DNA from: Zancudomyces culisetae
Lineage: Eukaryota > Kickxellomycota > Harpellomycetes > Harpellales > Legeriomycetaceae
Direction: 5' to 3'
DNA length: 26,773 nucleotides
NCBI GenBank assembly: GCA_001969505.1
Contig: LSSK01001554.1
Span: 1-26,773 of the forward strand
The notes under the pieces were generated by a model that was not told the origin of the DNA, searched no databases, and was given only the letters and a program-made list of their open reading frames with translations. The position numbers and the translations under genes are program-made. This document shows, in pieces, positions 13,070 to 21,705 of this stretch (position 1 is its first letter; every line of letters begins with the position of its first letter).

Positions 13070-16000
13070 ATGCAAGTAGATGAAGCAACAATAGATAGAA
13101 CAACAAAGCAAACGGAGGAGGCAGTGCGTATGAATAATGTTGGTGGAGGTAGAATGATGGAGGAAGGTGGTAGTGATGTGTTTGAAGAGTTGGATGGTGA
13201 AGAAGAAATATATAGAAAAACAGGGGGAACACCAACCGTAAGAGGGTCTGATAGTGATATTAACAGCAGTGAAGGTGAAGGTAGTCCAGTAATCCATAAA
13301 ACAAACAGGACGCAACAAGGTTTTTATAGTCATAATAACAACAATAACAATAAGAATAATAATAATGTATTTGATTCAGCTTCAGACTCGGAGCTTGATT
13401 TGGACTTGGATATGGAAGGATATTCATCATCAAGTGCAAGTGAGAAAGAAAAACAAGATGATGAATATATGGAATCAGACGCATTTAGTGAAGAAGAAGA
13501 GGAGGAAGAACAAGATAGTGACGATACTAGTGATGAAGAATGGGGTAAAAAAGCAACTAGTAAAAAGAAGAGAAGTGTGAAAAAGACAAAAAAGACAGGG
13601 AATAGAAATATGGTAGCAGATAGAAATAGAGGAGCAAAAGCGACAAACAAAAGGCGGGTGGACAGCGATAGTGATAGTGAGGATTCTGAATATACAGAGG
13701 GGAGAGGTTCAAGGCGAACAAACAAGAAGAAAAACAAAAAGAGACGGTATGAAGAGTATAGTGGAGGCGGGACAAATTCAAATTCAAACTCAGAATCAGA
13801 TTTTGAATACCGAGGCAAAAGAGGGAGTGGGTATGGAAGAAAGGCCAGAGCGACAACAGTAACGGTGCAGAGTTATAATGAGCAAAACGAGAGTAGTGCG
13901 GGCAGTAGTTTTGATGAAGAGATGGACGAGCGAGGAGGAGCGGGGTATGGCGAGCGTAAACGGGCAAAGAGTAGCAAGCCAACAATGGTAGAGCCAACGA
14001 TTGACGAGCCAGGAGAAGAGGATATAATTGAGACGATTAAAGATCACCGGCTGATTAATCAGGAGAAGCAGCAACTGGAGCCGGGAGAGGAAGTAGAGAC
14101 AGGGGCAGAGGAGGAGACGTCGATGGAAGATATTAATGCGCTGGAGTTTTATGTCAAGTGGAAAGGATGGTCGTATCGACACAGTACGTGGGATACATAT
14201 GCGAATTTGCGAGAGTACAAGGGGTACAAGAAGGTGGAAAATTATTTTAAATCGGTAGTGCTTGCGGAAGTGGCGGTGTTGGAAGACCCCGAGACATCGC
14301 AGGAGGTGATTGAACAAACCAACATTAACAAGGAGATTAACCGGCAGATTATGGCGGAGTTTAAGGAGGCAGAGCGGATTGTTGCAGAGAGAGAGTCGCG
14401 GGATCCGGCAGATCCAGAGGGGGCGATTGAGTACTTGGTGAAGTGGAAAAGGCAGCCATATGGAGCATGTACGTGGGAAGCAGGAGAGGATATGCGGAAT
14501 GAGTTTGCGGAGGTGGTGGATCGATACGTAGATCGCAGCAATTCGGATAAAGTAGCGTATCGAAGCAGCAAATATGGACGCAAGCGACCAACGTATCAAA
14601 GAATACCGACACAGCCCAAATATCTAACGGGAGGCGAGCTGCGAGATTACCAGTTGACGAGTTTGAACTGGATGGCGCATTTGTGGAGTCGGAATGAGAA
14701 TGGGATTTTGGCAGACGAGATGGGATTAGGAAAGACTGTGCAGACAATATCGTTTTTGGCGTATTTGTTTTATAGCATGCAAGTGTATGGGCCGTATCTG
14801 GTGATAGTTCCATTATCGACAATTGGGTCGTGGCAGCGTGAGTTTGCCAAGTGGGCTCCTGATATGAATGTAATTAGTTATACTGACGATGGTCGTAGTC
14901 GCGCCATTGCTCGAGAGTATGAGTTTTGGGAGGATGGGAATCGAGACAAAATCAAATTCAATGCGTTGTTGACGACATATGAGTTGGTTTTAAAGGACCG
15001 CGATGTTTTGAAGGATATCAAATGGGCTTTTATGGCTATAGACGAAGCCCATCGATTGAAAAACAGCGATTCGCAACTACACGAGGCGCTGCGGTCATTC
15101 AAAGTGGCCAACATGTTGTTGGTTACGGGTACGCCGCTACAAAACTCAGTTAAGGAGTTGGTAACGCTGTGTCGATTTTTGATGCCAGACAAGTTTGACG
15201 ATTTGGATATTGATTTGGATATCAAGATGGCCAACGATCCCGAACAAACAAAGACTATTGGTGAGCTGCATCGACGGCTTAAACCGTATATGTTACGAAG
15301 ACTGAAAAAGGATGTTGAAAAGTCTTTGCCTCTGAAAACAGAACGGATTTTGCGTGTGGAGCTGGCTGCAATGCAGGTTCATTACTACAAGAACATTTTG
15401 ACACGCAACTATGCTGTGCTAAACAAAGGAGTCAGTGGTGCAGGCCAGTTATCTCTGCTCAATGTTATGGTAGAGTTGAAAAAGGCTAGCAATCATCCGT
15501 TCCTGTTTCCCAATGCCGAGGTTATTAGTGCCAACGATTCAATAGCCGACCAGTTACGCGGAATTGTGTTGAACAGTGGCAAAATGATGTTGTTGGACAA
15601 ACTGTTAACTAGACTACGACAGGGAGGCCATCGAGTGTTGGTATTTAGCCAGATGGTTCGCATGCTTGATATTATTTCCGATTATCTGTCGTATAAATCG
15701 TTGCCGTTCCAAAGACTGGATGGTTCAGTATCCAGTGAACAGCGCAAAAAGAGTATTGAACATTTCAACATGCCCAACTCGGTTGATTTTTGTTTTTTGT
15801 TGTCTACTCGCGCTGGTGGTTTGGGTATCAATTTGGAGACTGCCGATACTGTTATTATCTTTGATTCTGATTGGAATCCTCAAAACGATCTTCAAGCAAT
15901 GGCTCGTGCTCATCGGATTGGTCAGAAAAAGCAAGTGTCTGTATACCGGTTTGTTAGTAAAGGAACTATTGAAGAGGAGATTTTGGATCGAGCCAAACGC

Positions 16001-18781
16001 AAAATGGTACTTGAGTATTGTATTATTAAGGGTATGGATACTAGTGGTTTGAATCTTAGTAATTCCACATCCACATCCACATCCAATAATAATAATAATA
16101 ACAATAATAATACTCGTTCTTTTGCAAATTCTTCTTCTTCTTCCATTACAAATGCTAACAATCCTTTTACCAAGGATGAAATGGCCGAAATTCTAAAGTT
16201 TGGAGCCAAAAACATGTTTCAACAATCTTCCGATACCGAAAAACCCAAGTCATTGGAAGAGTTTGATTTGGATTCGGTTCTTGAAGCTGCTGAGCAAACC
16301 GAGACCCTGACAAACGGGATGGCTGAAGAGTTTTTGTCGCAGTTTAAAGTTGCTGATGTTGATGGATTATCTCTAGAGTATGAGCAATTAAAGTCTGAAT
16401 CTTGGAATGATATTATTCCCGAACAAGAACGGTTGAAGCTTGCTAATGAACAAATGGAACGTGATTTGAATTTAGTTCCTTCCGAATCCAAACGACGGAA
16501 AAAGAAACGAATTATTTATAGCGAATCCTTTGGTACTGGTAGTACTTCAAAAGCCAACACTAACAGTAACAACAATAACAACAATAACAATGATGATGAT
16601 TATTCTTCATCTTCATCTCTTGATAATTCAAATACTCGTAAACGTCAACCTAGTATAAAGACAAATGATCCAAATGTCTTAACCGATAAAGAATTCCGAG
16701 CACTGGTCAAGTCGATTCTGCGATTTGGTCGTGGCGAGTCGCCTTTATTGTTATCCAAACTCATTGCTGATTCCGATTTGTCACACAAGACTGGCTTGTT
16801 GATTAAAGATACTATCTCTGAACTAATCAATGTATGTAAAGAAGCCATTTCCAAGACTTCTCATAACGACGCAGCCGAAACCCCCGAGTCTTCTTTGAAC
16901 AAGTCTGTGCTTCTGACTTATCGCAATTCACAAATCAATGCATCTTTGATTCTTCAACGCATTTCTGATTTCCATAACCTCCACCTGCTATTATCTTCTC
17001 TTGATCCTATCCACAAATTCCGTATTCCTCTATCAACTTTTTCCAACACCAACACTAACACTAACACCAATACCAATACTAACACAAACACCAACAGCAG
17101 TATCAAAAACAAAACCAGTTCCAGATCGTTACAACCTTCCAGACTGAAATTGAAACTGAAATTGAAACCCGTCAAAAACTGGGCTGTTAACTGGGGAATC
17201 AAAGAAGATAGTATGCTTTTGGTTGGTATTTATACCTACGGCTTTGGTAATTGGGAGGATATTAGTCGTGATCATGATTTGGCTTTACAATCTAAATTTT
17301 ATCTTTCATCTTCATCCTCTGCTCTTGCCAACCCTGGGAGTGCTCCACGGCCTGCCCATCTATCTCGAAGAGCTGATTATCTATTCAAATTCATTTCCTC
17401 CATTACTCACCCTTCAAAGCTTTTATTCCCAAATCTCAATTCCTCTTTTAACGGTCTTGACAATTCCAACTATCAAAACTCCACTGCTTCTCCTCTACAT
17501 CATCATTCTTTGGATTACTCATCATCAAATCTCAACAATACTAATACCTTCACTTCTTCTTCAGCGTTTGATCATCATGGTCGCCGTGATTCATCGTTCT
17601 CTAACGCTGCAATGGATGAAGGTGGTAGTGGTCATACAGCGCATACTTCAACTGGTGCTAATTCTTCCCATACTGCTGCATCGGGTTCCAACGACCCATC
17701 TTCTCACCATGAAGAAGGTCAAGTTAGCGAATATGAATCAATGGATGAGCTTGAGTGTAAGGATCTTTTGACTCCTGTACACCATTTCTTGAGGCGATTA
17801 AAAGATGGCAGCGACAAAGTTGATACCAAGGACAAGAAGATCCGTTTGATTTCCCAGTGTCTATTGCCTATTGGTCGACATATCCGTTCCGTTATTGAAC
17901 GACGACTGGGAAGATGTAGGAAGTCTGACAAGGCTCAAATCAAAGCTGTCCATGATCTGAATAAACATTTGTGGGTTTATGTGACTTATCATTGGAGTCG
18001 ACCAATTAGCCATAAACAAATGTTGAATTTGTTTGAAAAACTTGAGCTTAAAAAAGTCAATACTTCTACTACTTCTACTACTTCTATCACTACTAATACT
18101 ACTACTACCTCCATTTCTACTCCTACTTCCATTTCTACCCCTATCCCTACCCCTACCCTTAACCCTACCCTTAACCCTACCCTTAACCTTACTTCTACTC
18201 TGCCTTTGTCTATGTCTAATCCTTCTGCTTCCATTTCTACTCCATCCTCTTCTATTGCCAACTCTAATATTAACTCCTCCCTTGCACTTAACTCAAGTTC
18301 CAACTCAAATACAGCCTCAAATCTTAATTCGAATTCCAATCTCAACTCTAATTCCAATCCTAATCCCAATACTAATCTTGGTAGTGGTGGTAGTGGTGGT
18401 GGTAGTGGTAATACTGGTTCTAGTACAAATTTCACTAATACCAATAATAACCAACAAAAACATTTACATCCTCAACGTCATCCTCACTCTCACTCTCACT
18501 CCCATTCCCATCCACATCCACATCCCCACTCTCACTCTCATCCACACACTCAATCTTACTCTCAATCTCACTCCCAATCTTACTCCCACCATCATTCGTA
18601 CCAACATCATCTAAACAGTCCAAATACTCAACGACATGGAGGTTATTCTTACCAACATTCGCACTCTAACAACAACAACAGCAGCAACAACAACAGCAAC
18701 AGCAATAGCAATAGCAACAATAGCAATAAAAATTATCAAAACAAGTACTCGTCACCTTCTACAAACCGACGCTTTTATTAA
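13070..18781 (+). CDS. CHD1: Chromatin-remodelling ATPase Chd1
   Basis: A single exon of 1903 residues from ATG 13070. The frame extends four codons upstream to a TTG, but that is not a likely start. Residues 1-315 are acidic and basic disordered sequence. Chromodomain 1 (about 317-395) carries KWKGW with W364 and W367; chromodomain 2 is about 440-492 (YLVKWKRQPYGACTWE). The SNF2 motor has ADEMGLGKT (about 546-554), DEAH at 658-661, LVTGTPLQNS and, in the second lobe, ARAHRIGQ (945-952). SANT-like (about 1203-1290) and SLIDE-like (about 1369-1405, WGIKEDSMLLVGIYTYGFGNW) segments follow, then a CHCT domain (about 1560-1660). The last 240 residues are Ser/Thr/Asn/Pro/His repeats. Chd1 slides and spaces nucleosomes behind elongating RNA polymerase II. 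It is longer than yeast Chd1 (1468 residues), mainly because of the low-complexity insertions. The absence of introns contrasts with SEC3. Confidence 0.97.
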   Translation: MQVDEATIDRTTKQTEEAVRMNNVGGGRMMEEGGSDVFEELDGEEEIYRKTGGTPTVRGSDSDINSSEGEGSPVIHKTNRTQQGFYSHNNNNNNKNNNNVFDSASDSELDLDLDMEGYSSSSASEKEKQDDEYMESDAFSEEEEEEEQDSDDTSDEEWGKKATSKKKRSVKKTKKTGNRNMVADRNRGAKATNKRRVDSDSDSEDSEYTEGRGSRRTNKKKNKKRRYEEYSGGGTNSNSNSESDFEYRGKRGSGYGRKARATTVTVQSYNEQNESSAGSSFDEEMDERGGAGYGERKRAKSSKPTMVEPTIDEPGEEDIIETIKDHRLINQEKQQLEPGEEVETGAEEETSMEDINALEFYVKWKGWSYRHSTWDTYANLREYKGYKKVENYFKSVVLAEVAVLEDPETSQEVIEQTNINKEINRQIMAEFKEAERIVAERESRDPADPEGAIEYLVKWKRQPYGACTWEAGEDMRNEFAEVVDRYVDRSNSDKVAYRSSKYGRKRPTYQRIPTQPKYLTGGELRDYQLTSLNWMAHLWSRNENGILADEMGLGKTVQTISFLAYLFYSMQVYGPYLVIVPLSTIGSWQREFAKWAPDMNVISYTDDGRSRAIAREYEFWEDGNRDKIKFNALLTTYELVLKDRDVLKDIKWAFMAIDEAHRLKNSDSQLHEALRSFKVANMLLVTGTPLQNSVKELVTLCRFLMPDKFDDLDIDLDIKMANDPEQTKTIGELHRRLKPYMLRRLKKDVEKSLPLKTERILRVELAAMQVHYYKNILTRNYAVLNKGVSGAGQLSLLNVMVELKKASNHPFLFPNAEVISANDSIADQLRGIVLNSGKMMLLDKLLTRLRQGGHRVLVFSQMVRMLDIISDYLSYKSLPFQRLDGSVSSEQRKKSIEHFNMPNSVDFCFLLSTRAGGLGINLETADTVIIFDSDWNPQNDLQAMARAHRIGQKKQVSVYRFVSKGTIEEEILDRAKRKMVLEYCIIKGMDTSGLNLSNSTSTSTSNNNNNNNNNTRSFANSSSSSITNANNPFTKDEMAEILKFGAKNMFQQSSDTEKPKSLEEFDLDSVLEAAEQTETLTNGMAEEFLSQFKVADVDGLSLEYEQLKSESWNDIIPEQERLKLANEQMERDLNLVPSESKRRKKKRIIYSESFGTGSTSKANTNSNNNNNNNNDDDYSSSSSLDNSNTRKRQPSIKTNDPNVLTDKEFRALVKSILRFGRGESPLLLSKLIADSDLSHKTGLLIKDTISELINVCKEAISKTSHNDAAETPESSLNKSVLLTYRNSQINASLILQRISDFHNLHLLLSSLDPIHKFRIPLSTFSNTNTNTNTNTNTNTNTNSSIKNKTSSRSLQPSRLKLKLKLKPVKNWAVNWGIKEDSMLLVGIYTYGFGNWEDISRDHDLALQSKFYLSSSSSALANPGSAPRPAHLSRRADYLFKFISSITHPSKLLFPNLNSSFNGLDNSNYQNSTASPLHHHSLDYSSSNLNNTNTFTSSSAFDHHGRRDSSFSNAAMDEGGSGHTAHTSTGANSSHTAASGSNDPSSHHEEGQVSEYESMDELECKDLLTPVHHFLRRLKDGSDKVDTKDKKIRLISQCLLPIGRHIRSVIERRLGRCRKSDKAQIKAVHDLNKHLWVYVTYHWSRPISHKQMLNLFEKLELKKVNTSTTSTTSITTNTTTTSISTPTSISTPIPTPTLNPTLNPTLNLTSTLPLSMSNPSASISTPSSSIANSNINSSLALNSSSNSNTASNLNSNSNLNSNSNPNPNTNLGSGGSGGGSGNTGSSTNFTNTNNNQQKHLHPQRHPHSHSHSHSHPHPHPHSHSHPHTQSYSQSHSQSYSHHHSYQHHLNSPNTQRHGGYSYQHSHSNNNNSSNNNSNSNSNSNNSNKNYQNKYSSPSTNRRFY
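16085..16111 (+). repeat. Asn-codon run in CHD1
   Basis: Nine consecutive Asn codons (mostly AAT) preceded by ACATCC Thr-Ser repeats, between the motor and the DNA-binding region. A similar AAC/AAT cluster lies at about 16560-16592. These are coding microsatellites and probably vary in length between isolates. Confidence 0.85.
17045..17095 (+). repeat. Asn-Thr dipeptide repeat in CHD1
   Basis: Seventeen residues alternating Asn and Thr (residues 1326-1342), encoded by varied AAC/AAT and ACC/ACT/ACA codons. It links the SANT-like and SLIDE-like segments. Confidence 0.9.
18137..18190. repeat. Telomere-like C-rich repeat inside CHD1
   Basis: Three perfect copies of the 12-mer CCCTACCCTTAA (18151-18186), preceded by further CCCTA and CCCCTA units and followed by CCTT. 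The minus strand carries nine closely spaced runs of three or more G. It is in frame and encodes Thr/Pro/Leu/Asn repeats. Confidence 0.9.
18461..18610 (+). repeat. His-Ser/His-Pro repeat in CHD1 tail
   Basis: Residues 1798-1847 are dominated by HS, HP and SQS/SYS dipeptides from CAC/CAT-TCC/TCT codons. A further Asn/Ser-rich AAC/AGC run follows at about 18661-18730, close to the C-terminus. Confidence 0.9.
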
Positions 18782-18908
18782 AAATATAACAATACAAAAA
18801 ATTTCTATTTATATTTATATTTCTACTTTTATTTATAATGTGATTGTTACTATACTTTATACTTTGATTTATATTTTGTTCATATTTAAATTTCAAATCT
18901 TTGACCTG

Positions 18909-18939
18909 ACACACACACACACACACACTCTCTCTCTCT
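18909..18939. repeat. AC then TC dinucleotide microsatellite
   Basis: About ten AC units run directly into about six TC units in the CHD1 3' flank. Confidence 0.9.
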
Positions 18940-19003
18940 ATCTTTTTTCTTGTTTTAGTTTACACGTGTTTTTATTAAATTGTAAAAGAAACTACTAGTG
19001 GAA

Positions 19004-19009
19004 AATAAA
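19004..19009 (+). terminator. Candidate poly(A) signal for CHD1
   Basis: AATAAA, followed by a second AATAAA a few bases later, about 220 bases after the CHD1 stop. The intact convergent MPO1 gene ends at 19170, so the two transcripts may end close together. Confidence 0.4.
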
Positions 19010-19119
19010 GAAATAAAAAAAGTATACTTGTATACTAAACTATTATATTGTAACCTACTAAATCCTCTTCCTCTTCCCCCTCCCACATCCCACATCCACA
19101 CAGACGTGGATATAAGTGT

Positions 19120-19154
19120 ATTATTTTTATTTTTATTTTTATTTTTATTTTTAT
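19120..19154. repeat. ATTTTT hexamer microsatellite
   Basis: Five to six ATTTTT units immediately downstream of the MPO1 stop codon (minus-strand sense). It is absent from the decayed copy, which instead has AATCTG and AAGYAC arrays at the equivalent place. Confidence 0.85.
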
Positions 19155-19169
19155 GTCTCCCTTTCATAC

Positions 19170-19814
19170 TTACTCATTCTTGCTCTTTGCAGTACCATCA
19201 CTACCTGTTTGCTTGAATTCCTTGATCTTTTGGATAATTTCATTATTCATCTCTTCACAAAACTCCTTTCTGTACCCCAAGGTAAACAAAATTTCTAGGA
19301 ACACAAAGAAAGGTGCCATAGCAAAGGCTTGTAGCAAGTTATCAAACAATGCTGGCGCACGCTTCTCAAATGTAAAGTGGCCAATGAACTGGACGGCCCA
19401 GGAGACAAAAAACACAATCGTTGTGTAGTACATTGCGGTGCTGGGTTCACTAGCATAGTACGCAACGAATTTGAAAGAAGCACCCAAAATACTCGAGAAT
19501 ATCGGAAGAAATAGCAGTGCAGCGATGGGATCGAGTATAAAGTAATACAGCATATACACAAAGCCGTAAATATCAACATGGCGTAGCCCGCTGGCAGTAA
19601 TTCCAAGGCTTGTGCCAAGTGCCGCTTTTACTGATTCGGGGTATTCAAATGCGAGCGAACCGCCCGTATACAGCGTAATGTAGTTAGAGAATGTCCACAG
19701 AATAGTTGGTACAAAGATTATGTGGATAATAACGTTGGTTAGGTTGTAGTGATACTCGCCATATTTGACAAATTGAGTTCGCAAGTCAAAGATTTTGGAT
19801 ATTTGCATTGACAT
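19170..19814 (-). CDS. MPO1: Mpo1-like (DUF962) 2-hydroxy fatty acid dioxygenase
   Basis: 214 residues, one exon. The N-terminal signature is GEYHYNLTNVIIHIIFVP (H22, N27, H31), and a second is IGHFTFEKRAPAL with H146 and E150. Both match the DUF962/Mpo1 family, in which conserved histidines bind iron. Four or so hydrophobic helices (about 29-48, 82-120, 127-145, 165-180) fit an ER membrane protein. In yeast, Mpo1 converts 2-hydroxypalmitic acid to pentadecanoic acid, a step in phytosphingosine breakdown. The C-terminal tail is charged and ends KSKNE. The gene converges on CHD1. A degenerate copy with the same orientation lies about 1.85 kb away at 21052-21663. An upstream TATAAATA supports the promoter. 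Confidence 0.88.
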   Translation of the reverse strand: MSMQISKIFDLRTQFVKYGEYHYNLTNVIIHIIFVPTILWTFSNYITLYTGGSLAFEYPESVKAALGTSLGITASGLRHVDIYGFVYMLYYFILDPIAALLFLPIFSSILGASFKFVAYYASEPSTAMYYTTIVFFVSWAVQFIGHFTFEKRAPALFDNLLQAFAMAPFFVFLEILFTLGYRKEFCEEMNNEIIQKIKEFKQTGSDGTAKSKNE

Positions 19815-19959
19815 TTTTTCTTTCCTTTCCTTTTCTTTCCTCTTGTTTTGTTTTGTTTTGTTTTATAAATTGTATAAATTGTAGTTTTCTTTTCTTTAAA
19901 AATATATATATTTTTTCTCTCTCTCTCTCCTTAGTACCGGTAAAAAAAAAAGTAGTGCT

Positions 19960-19967
19960 ATTTATAC
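19960..19967 (-). promoter_or_regulatory. TATA box of MPO1
   Basis: TATAAATA on the minus strand, 145 bases before the MPO1 ATG, followed by a CT/GA-repeat stretch (about 19916-19930) and a long A/G-rich leader (pyrimidine-rich on the plus strand). Confidence 0.55.
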
Positions 19968-20799
19968 TGGCCGTTTAAGAAATGTTTTCTTTTCACGAGA
20001 TTGTTTAATTTTACTTGTACATATATCATTTTTGTGTTTCAGGATTTTTTTTTCATTTCTTGCATTTTTTCTATTTTTTCTAATTCTCACATTTTTTTTT
20101 TTCCTTTTTTTTTTCATGTGATGTGGTTTAATGCAATGTAATTTAATGTGATTTGATTTGGTTTGGTTTGGTTTTAGGTTTTGATTATTCAATTTATTCC
20201 GATTATTTTATTTTTTTATCAATGCATTATTTTAATTATATACACTTTTTTTTTTCTTTTTTACACATAAAACACAAATCAACCATAAAAAAAAATAAAG
20301 TCATCTTCATTTTTCAAATGCAGGTATATAACAACATTTGGTTAAATCTTTGATTAACTGGAAAAGCTTACTAATAATAATTCTATATACATATATTCTA
20401 TTTTACCTGAATTGTAAAAAGGAGGCAGAGTGGTAATGTAATTAGACTTTCTAAGTACGGCGTATTTATTAAATTATACTAATCTTTCCTTCTCCCCTTT
20501 CCCTCACCCCTTCCCCTCCTCCCTTTTTCCCCCCTTTCCTTTCATTCCACAATTTTCAAGAATCCAAATAATAACGGGAAAAAAAGAAAAAAAAAGACAT
20601 GTAAGAAGGCTTTTCTAATAAATTACCGGAGAGAGAGGAGAAAGAGTTAGAGATCTCATATCCTTTACTTTGATTCAAAATTATTCATAATCTGAGGTGA
20701 ATGTTTTTGGTTTCGGATATGTCGCTAGTTGAACATATCCAAAATAAATAAATAAATCTAAAACAAATAATGATGTTATCACATGTATGTTTGTAGCAT
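19968..20799. other. Intergenic between the two MPO1 copies
   Basis: Low-complexity T- and C-rich sequence with no gene. It includes a strongly pyrimidine-biased tract at about 20486-20547. Small frames at 19962-20192 (-) and 20153-20353 (+) are Lys-rich and Phe-rich products of composition. Confidence 0.6.
20486..20547. repeat. Pure pyrimidine tract
   Basis: Almost uninterrupted C/T sequence, with runs such as TTTCCC, CCCCTT and CCCCCC. The single A at about 20504 is the only clear break. Such tracts can form triplex DNA. Confidence 0.7.
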
Positions 20800-20905
20800 A
20801 AAAGAAATTACTAGCGGAAAATCAAAATTGCTCGTACATTAAACTTACCCATTGTGACCTTGCCTATTTACCCCTTTTCCCTTCTCCTCAATAAAAACAA
20901 ATAAT

Positions 20906-20976
20906 AATCTGAATCTGAATCTGAATATTTCCATAAGCACAAGCACAAGCACAAGTACAAGTACAAGTACAAGTAC
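20906..20976. repeat. AATCTG and AAGYAC hexamer arrays
   Basis: Three AATCTG units (20906-20925) are followed by seven hexamers (20935-20976): three AAGCAC then four AAGTAC. The clean switch from C to T suggests stepwise expansion of a mutated unit. Confidence 0.9.
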
Positions 20977-21051
20977 ACTCACATGCATACACATACACAG
21001 ACACTAATGAGTATATGCAAGTATACTGTCTGTGTATTATCATCAACCTAC

Positions 21052-21663
21052 GTATTCTTGCTCTTTGAAATACTATTATCACTCGTTTGTTGAAACTCCA
21101 TTCTGTGTCCCAAAGTTTTACTTACTTTAGGAAATACAAAGAAAGGTGCTCCATGGCAAATGCTTGTACCAAGTTGTCAGACAATACAGGTACACGTTTC
21201 TCAAATGCAAAGTGGCCAACAAACTCAACAGGTTCACGAAATAAAAAAAGATAATGATTGTTTAATACATGTGGTGGTGCTGGGTTCATTAGCAGTATCA
21301 TCCTACAAATCTAAAGAAATCGTTCAAAATGCTCATAATCAATCAAAATGCATAACAATACGATGGTCAAATTGCGAATTACATAGTACAATAAGTGTAT
21401 TGCTGCATAAACTTTGACAAAGCTTGGACCACTGGCAGTAATTTCAAAGTGTGTTTGTAAGAACAGATTGTACAGACTCAGAGGTATTTAAATTAGAACT
21501 CTACCACCCCATATACACAGCGCTGTAGTTGGAAAAGATCCAATAACAGGGTTGGTACAAAGATAATGTGGATAATCATGATTGTGGAAGTAGTTTTGGT
21601 ACTCGCCATACTTGGTAGACTTAGGCTTACAAATCAAGGAATGGTAGAAAGCTGAGTGGACAT
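21052..21663 (-). pseudogene. Degenerate tandem copy of MPO1
   Basis: Aligned by eye with the intact gene at 19170-19814, the minus strand keeps long matching blocks. Examples are ATG TCC ACT CAG at the start, AAGTATGGCGAGTA, ATTATCCACATTATCTTTGTACCA, then GGCCACTTTGCATTTGAGAA and ACAACTTGGTACAAGCATTTG near the end. Translated pieces read KYGEYQN and VEFVGHFAFEKRVPVLSDN. The frame is destroyed: a TGA follows nine codons, several indels shift the frame, one block in the middle is scrambled or lost, and a 2-base insertion follows the QAFAM codons. The metal-ligand His of YHYN is read as Gln. No continuous frame or set of introns repairs it. It is a dead duplicate, transcribed away from CHD1 in the same sense as MPO1. 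Confidence 0.88.
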
Positions 21664-21705
21664 GACCTTTCACTTTCACTTTCACTTTTCCTTTTCATTT
21701 TGCTC

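Larger units (their letters stand above)
18984..19870. repeat. Segmental tandem duplication, left copy (intact MPO1)
   Basis: Left member of a direct repeat about 0.9 kb long with about 1.82-1.85 kb displacement. It starts with AAAAGAAACTACTAGTGGAAAAT (split here as AAAAGAAACTAC and TAGTGGAAAAT) in the MPO1 3' flank, covers the whole gene and ends in the CT-rich stretch upstream. Edges are approximate. Confidence 0.7.
20800..21705. repeat. Segmental tandem duplication, right copy (decayed)
   Basis: Right member of the MPO1 repeat. It starts with AAAAGAAATTACTAGCGGAA, matching the MPO1 3' flank at 18984 with scattered changes, and extends through the pseudogene to a TTTCAC/CTTTTCC-rich upstream stretch. 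Confidence 0.7.

Noticed and set aside
13330-14599. Minus-strand frames of 110-267 codons opposite CHD1
   Set aside because: Shadows of acidic and low-complexity codons of CHD1; no domain.
18033-18614. 193-codon plus-strand frame within the CHD1 tail
   Set aside because: Leu/Ile/Pro-only product from reading the Ser/Thr/Asn/Pro repeats in another frame.
20906-20976. CRISPR-like array
   Set aside because: These are uninterrupted hexamer microsatellites without spacers, in a eukaryotic genome.
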